From: Alphaproteobacteria bacterium
Lineage (GTDB): Bacteria; Pseudomonadota; Alphaproteobacteria; UBA9219
Assembly (NCBI GenBank): GCA_009779745.1
Contig: WRDR01000012.1
Coordinates: 1 to 54,919 of the forward strand
DNA: 54,919 nucleotides
Direction of reading: 5' to 3'
Positions 51,358 through 54,919 of the stretch are shown in pieces (position 1 is the first letter of the stretch; each line of letters opens with the position of its first letter). A program made the translations under genes and the position numbers. The notes under the pieces are model-generated. The model was not told where the DNA came from. It saw nothing but the letters and a program-made list of their open reading frames with translations, and did no database searches.

Positions 51358-52296
51358 ATGCTAATACAAATAGCTTCAGATTTCCATGCTGATAAAAATG
51401 AGTTCTTTCTGCCGTATCTTGATTTCGGCAGTAAAAATACGCTGACGATAATAGCCGGCGATGTAGCTAATTGTCGTGAAGACACAGAGAAATTCTTGCA
51501 CTCACATTTTAATAATGTCATTTTTGTAGGAGGCAATCATATCCTCTACAATGACGAAGGGAAAACAATACAAGAAATACATGACGAATACCGAGCCGCA
51601 TTTCCAATAGATTCTAAAATATCATACCTCGAAAATGATGTTAAAATTATAGGCGATTATGCGTTTGTCGGTTGTACGCTCTGGGGAGATTATACACGTC
51701 TTCCCAAAGGGATAACAGATAAAGAAAAGCAGAAAATAGAGAAAAGACTGAAAAAACGCAAGGAGTTTACTAAAGGATATTTTGATGATAACGGCAATAA
51801 AGTCAAATTAACTCCTGATCATTTAACAGACATGTTTTATGAATCCCTGGCATTTATAAAAACGGTTCATGACAAGTTGTCCGCTGACGGCAAGAAAATT
51901 GTTTTGGTGACTCATCATGCACCGTCTCCTCAGGCACTATCTAAAAAGCATATTAAAAAGGGAAAAAGAACTTTGTATGCGTCTGAGTTAGAGGAATATA
52001 TAAAAGACGAATTGCCGAACCTATCATTGATAATACATGGACATATTCATAAATACAGAGAATATCATATAGGCGGCATTCCGGTTGTGTGTAATCCGTT
52101 AGGGGATTTATCTTGGGAGATTAACAGCAAAGTTTTGTGTGATCCAGCAGGGAATCTGGTAGCGAATGTTGCTTATCATATTAAGAGCAAATGCGATTTG
52201 AAGTTTACTATGGATCTTGATGCTCTCGAAGAGCTGCTTTGTCCCATTACGCTGAGAAGAGTTAATAAATACAGTAAACTAGTATTGGCAGCATAG
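51358..52296 (+). CDS. Calcineurin-like metallophosphoesterase
   Basis: 312 residues with all family motifs: the D-x-H in IASDFHADK (D8, H10), GD in IIAGDVAN, GNH in FVGGNHIL, the histidine pair in VTHHAP, and GHIH in IIHGHIHKYRE. The two-metal centre is therefore complete. A charged helical insert (about 115-165) separates the halves. The substrate may be a phosphodiester, nucleotide or protein. It leads a three-gene run with 14-bp and 1-bp gaps that ends in a tandem HD protein, suggesting a shared nucleotide- or phosphate-related role. Confidence 0.9.
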   Translation: MLIQIASDFHADKNEFFLPYLDFGSKNTLTIIAGDVANCREDTEKFLHSHFNNVIFVGGNHILYNDEGKTIQEIHDEYRAAFPIDSKISYLENDVKIIGDYAFVGCTLWGDYTRLPKGITDKEKQKIEKRLKKRKEFTKGYFDDNGNKVKLTPDHLTDMFYESLAFIKTVHDKLSADGKKIVLVTHHAPSPQALSKKHIKKGKRTLYASELEEYIKDELPNLSLIIHGHIHKYREYHIGGIPVVCNPLGDLSWEINSKVLCDPAGNLVANVAYHIKSKCDLKFTMDLDALEELLCPITLRRVNKYSKLVLAA

Positions 52297-52310
52297 AAAG
52301 GAAACTTAAA

Positions 52311-52646
52311 ATGACGATGGCATATGACGATTTTGAAGACGAATGCGAACCTGAATATTTTGTAATACTAACATCAAATGATGACAAAGAGAGCGTAATG
52401 AACTGGTCGTGGGAAGCACCTCCTACACAAAGGCAGATATTACATGCTGTGCTTACGAACGGAATACTGCCGTCCGGCATTAAATCTTTCAGAGTAACTT
52501 CTGTATCGGAAGAGCTAGGATTGTTTGCTGAAAAAGATTGGACGCCGTTGGATGCAAGAAGCAGGATACTGCAAAAACCGTCATTTCCAACAGCATATCA
52601 GAATACAAAAAAAGAAACTCTAAACAAATACGGAAAGGAATATTGA
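52311..52646 (+). CDS. Small hypothetical protein between phosphoesterase and HD genes
   Basis: 111 residues, acidic N-terminus (MTMAYDDFEDECEPEYFVIL), a tryptophan-rich middle (MNWSWEAPPTQRQILHAVLT) and a basic tail. No family recognised. AAAGGAAAC lies before the ATG. The gap of 14 bp to the metallophosphoesterase and one base to the HD gene strongly implies joint transcription and perhaps a complex with one of the two enzymes. Confidence 0.65.
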   Translation: MTMAYDDFEDECEPEYFVILTSNDDKESVMNWSWEAPPTQRQILHAVLTNGILPSGIKSFRVTSVSEELGLFAEKDWTPLDARSRILQKPSFPTAYQNTKKETLNKYGKEY

Positions 52647-52647
52647 T

Positions 52648-53844
52648 ATGGATAATATAAAAGATAGACTAGTCCTTCTAAACAATATGAAGGAAATAAA
52701 GAGAGGACAAAAGAAAAAGGATAAATATAGAAACAATGTGATGGAACACTCTTTCCTTGCGATTTATTTTTTAGATCTTATGTTCAAATCTGTTCCGGAA
52801 AATAAAGAAAATCTAAGATTATATAAACAGTGCGTTCAGCATGCTATGCTGCACGATGCAGGTGAGGTATATTCACACTATGTTCCAATGGAAAAAAGAA
52901 AGAAGTATACCGATCTTAAAAAAGAACTTGATGCAGCAGGGCAGATTGAAGTCAAAGAAATATTCTATGACCTTAAAGAGCCGGATAAGGAAGCAGAGTC
53001 TATCATGGAGCTTGCAAACATTTTATGTTATGCAGAGGAATACTTTAGAAATAAAGACATATCGGAATCAGATAATATCCTGGCTGCAAGACTTGAAGAT
53101 ATGAAAGCTGTAAAACATCAGATTGCCGAAAAAGAATTATACAAAGAAGCTGTTGACATTCTAAGAAGAATACACGCCGGATATAACAACAGGGCTTTTG
53201 CAAAAAATATGCTGGAAAGGATAGACACTCTGTACGGAATGAAAGATATAAAAAGGTGGGGCAAAACAAATCAGGCTAAAAGCAGAAACAATCTTATGGA
53301 GCATTCTTTCTTTATGTTCTATTTCTTGGATATTATGTTTCAGTCTGTGCCTGAAGATAAAGAAAACCTTAAGCTGTATAAACAATGTATACAATATGCC
53401 ACGCTTCATGACATAGGAGAAGTATTCATGGGCGATATAGCGCACGATATGAAAAAGAAGTATCCGTCTGTAAAGCAGAAAAGCGATGAGGCAGAAGACG
53501 CAGAGGTTAAAGAGGTGTTTTATGACATCAAGAAACCCTCAAAAATAGTAAAGGCTATTGTAAAACTTACAGATATTTTATCTGCTGCAGAGGAGGCTCT
53601 TAGAGAAATTTATTTAGAAAACAAGAATCCGAAATTTGACAGTGCAATTCTTATAAGTCACGAAGATTTAAAAGAGCAGGAAGACAAGCTGAAGGATCAT
53701 AAGCAGTTATTCAATGCTGCTGTTATGATTAGAAGAAATATGCTGACAGGCTATGACTATATGACTCCTGAAAGGGGCAGGGATGTGAAGAGAGATTATT
53801 CCACACAAACAAAGTTGACAAATTTTGGGATTAGTTTTGGGTAG
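52648..53844 (+). CDS. Tandem HD-domain phosphohydrolase (YfbR-like), first domain degenerate
   Basis: 398 residues made of two related HD domains: about 1-180 and about 186-398. Paired segments are YRNNVMEHSFLAIYFLDLMF with SRNNLMEHSFFMFYFLDIMF, and HAMLHDAGEV with YATLHDIGEV. The second copy has every expected metal or catalytic residue of YfbR-type 5'-nucleotidases (H219, H254-D255, D263 in GDIAHD, D309 in KLTD). In the first copy the equivalents of D263 and D309 are Y78 and N124, so it is probably a pseudo-enzyme. AAGGAA precedes the ATG. Likely substrate class: (deoxy)nucleoside monophosphates. Confidence 0.85.
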   Translation: MDNIKDRLVLLNNMKEIKRGQKKKDKYRNNVMEHSFLAIYFLDLMFKSVPENKENLRLYKQCVQHAMLHDAGEVYSHYVPMEKRKKYTDLKKELDAAGQIEVKEIFYDLKEPDKEAESIMELANILCYAEEYFRNKDISESDNILAARLEDMKAVKHQIAEKELYKEAVDILRRIHAGYNNRAFAKNMLERIDTLYGMKDIKRWGKTNQAKSRNNLMEHSFFMFYFLDIMFQSVPEDKENLKLYKQCIQYATLHDIGEVFMGDIAHDMKKKYPSVKQKSDEAEDAEVKEVFYDIKKPSKIVKAIVKLTDILSAAEEALREIYLENKNPKFDSAILISHEDLKEQEDKLKDHKQLFNAAVMIRRNMLTGYDYMTPERGRDVKRDYSTQTKLTNFGISFG

Positions 53845-53906
53845 ATGCAAGCACTTGTGCCGCAAGGTTTTGAATTGCGCACAAGATAATAATTAAGGAA
53901 GTAAAA

Positions 53907-53990
53907 ATGAACAATGCTGAACTGATTGAGTTAGCGAAAAAAGCCAGAGAATTTTCATATGCTAGTTTTTCTTCTGAAACACTTGTATGA
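53907..53990 (+). pseudogene. Truncated cytidine deaminase, N-terminal 22 residues
   Basis: AAGGAAGTAAAA precedes the ATG of MNNAELIELAKKAREFSYAS, which matches the start of Cdd proteins (ELIELAKKARE.AYAPYS). After FS the match is lost (SETLV, stop); the CxxE-PCxxC zinc domain is absent. It stands 62 bp behind the HD phosphohydrolase gene, so a pyrimidine-salvage gene was probably part of that unit before truncation. Confidence 0.6.
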
Positions 53991-54038
53991 TATTCTTTTC
54001 ACTCAAACTTCATATTCTCACCTATCAGAGTTATTCTA

Positions 54039-54146
54039 TCACAAAATTTTTTTTTTAAATAATGTGAACAAACCTACTTCATCTAACGGCTTAGATTCCA
54101 TTCCATCAGGGCAAAGCTCATCAATCATCTTTTCAATCCTGCTCAT
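54039..54146 (-). pseudogene. hsdS: Truncated type I specificity subunit HsdS
   Basis: The 35-codon frame starts MSRIEKMIDELCPDGMESKP followed by LDEVGLFT, the hallmark N-terminus of HsdS proteins (ELCPDGVEYKPLGEV). It then runs into an A10 tract and stops. Its ATG overlaps the rhuM stop by 4 bp, so it was part of a rhuM-hsdS operon. The target-recognition domains are gone. Confidence 0.75.
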
Positions 54147-54919
54147 TGCTTACCCTTTTTATTCGACTTTGTCTTTGTTTCAATCCGCTTTTGAGTGTCT
54201 TTCAATGTTTCTAAGTAGGCACGCTCTACTGGTGATAGTTCATCAGCAGCCAGCATTTTATATTTGTCATATTCCGCTTCGGCTTTTTCAATTGCCTGCT
54301 CGTGCGTTATACGTCCTGCACCTATCAAAACACCCTTGCCGTAATTAGAGGAAAACTTATCAAGTTCAGCCACCCAATCTTTCATATACATCGGCTCTTT
54401 ACGCCGTGCTTTCATTTCTGCAAGATCAAAAAACGCAGAAACCATACTGTTAAGGTCTAAAAGCTCGTCTTCGTTCAAATAGTTTTTTGCTATTACTATT
54501 TCGTCTTTTCTTGGACGAAAGCCCTCAAAAGCCGTTAATCCCATAAATGGTCTTGTGTGATCAGCTCTGTCTGAAATCAGTTCAGAGGCAGTTTGTCCGC
54601 TTACAGCATAATGCAGCTTGTTCTGAACTATCTTAAAAAACTTTATTGTTTCAGGCTGTTTAGGGTCGTAATCCATGCTTGTTGCGTATAGATCCAGTAC
54701 CTGCCTATACAAAACCTTTTCGGATGAACGAATATCTTTTATTCTGTTTAAGAGTTCTTTCCAATAATCGCCGCCGCCTGCTTTTTTGAGCAGGCTGTCA
54801 TTCAAGGCAAAGCCTTTCCGTATATACTCTTTTAATACTTCTGCTGCCCACTTGCGAAATTGAAGCCCTCTGTGCGATTTTACGCGATAACCGACTGCTA
54901 TAATAACATCAAGGTTATA
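54143..54919 (-). CDS. RhuM-family protein, cut by window edge
   Basis: The frame is open to the right edge. Visible residues begin YNLDVIIAVGYRVKSHRGLQ and FRKWAAEVLKEYIRKGF, followed by LLKKAGGGDYWKELLNRIKDIRSSE and the family C-terminus (MDYDPKQPETIKFFKIVQNKLHYAVSGQTASE, then DRADHTRPFMGLTAF). The N-terminal third lies outside. It overlaps a truncated hsdS by 4 bp. In intact loci rhuM commonly sits between hsdM and hsdS, so hsdM may be just beyond the window. It is a paralogue of 24736-25845 but clearly diverged. Confidence 0.9.
   Translation of the reverse strand, partial: YNLDVIIAVGYRVKSHRGLQFRKWAAEVLKEYIRKGFALNDSLLKKAGGGDYWKELLNRIKDIRSSEKVLYRQVLDLYATSMDYDPKQPETIKFFKIVQNKLHYAVSGQTASELISDRADHTRPFMGLTAFEGFRPRKDEIVIAKNYLNEDELLDLNSMVSAFFDLAEMKARRKEPMYMKDWVAELDKFSSNYGKGVLIGAGRITHEQAIEKAEAEYDKYKMLAADELSPVERAYLETLKDTQKRIETKTKSNKKGKQ

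Overview
The window reads as a low-GC (roughly 40%) flagellated alphaproteobacterium, probably an uncultured host- or gut-associated lineage. This is inferred from gene content. Alphaproteobacterial markers are a Tim44-domain (TimA) gene divergent from secB, the fliL-fliM-DUF6468-motE set, ubiA, the ybeY-tlyC pair, and a recA promoter carrying a GAAC-N7-GAAC box, which is the alphaproteobacterial LexA site. Four complete tRNA genes are present (Pro-TGG, Lys-CTT, Ser-GGA, Thr-TGT), all with encoded CCA, plus a 3' fragment of a fifth.

Region 1 (1-6.2 kb) is core: the end of transketolase overlaps gap, then on the minus strand an MlaA lipoprotein and an HpnN-like MMPL lipid transporter with an unusual 183-residue acidic tail. 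Region 2 (6.2-10.4 kb) is accessory. A perfect 24-bp palindrome touches the tRNA-Pro 3' end, followed by a GIY-YIG protein, then an SGNH hydrolase, a broken small gene and a DUF4143 ATPase between 53-bp direct repeats, then a dead MmcQ/YjbR gene. Region 3 (10.5-21.5 kb) is core: a DUF4175-like protein, timA/secB, flagellar genes, six small unrecognised minus-strand genes headed by a glycine-zipper protein, ubiA, recA and a DMT transporter.

Region 4 (21.6-30.6 kb) is accessory: an M20 deacetylase with two nested internal duplications, a glycine-zipper/Sel1 pair flanked by 85-bp repeats, a RhuM-family protein, a putative HEFTH metallopeptidase, an amber-interrupted gene and a large serine recombinase whose reading frame runs through tRNA-Ser. 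Region 5 (30.7-46 kb) is mostly core: htpG, a decayed FlgG-like gene, secreted proteins of unknown function, a Ddl-like ligase, an alpha/beta hydrolase, tRNA-Thr with a P4-type integrase relic, tlyC, ybeY, a DnaJ-like gene, a BI-1 protein, cysS, a ROK kinase and a nitroreductase. Region 6 (46.2-54.9 kb) is accessory: a 5'-truncated hsdR with a YgjP-like peptidase, a tyrosine integrase next to a tRNA-Thr(GGT) 3' fragment, a metallophosphoesterase, a tandem HD phosphohydrolase, a truncated cytidine deaminase, a truncated hsdS and the 3' part of a second rhuM.

The most striking observation is a diverged module of about 700 bp that occurs twice. It has a sigma70-like promoter, a short reading frame, an intrinsic terminator, a second short reading frame, a hairpin and a second intrinsic terminator. 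One copy lies before the serine recombinase (28053-28679) and one before the unrelated tyrosine integrase (49344-49954), with a decayed third remnant at 25900-26020. The promoter, both terminators and the hairpin are intact in both full copies, while the first short frame is broken differently in each. This points to a shared DNA- or RNA-level control of recombinase expression in related mobile elements.
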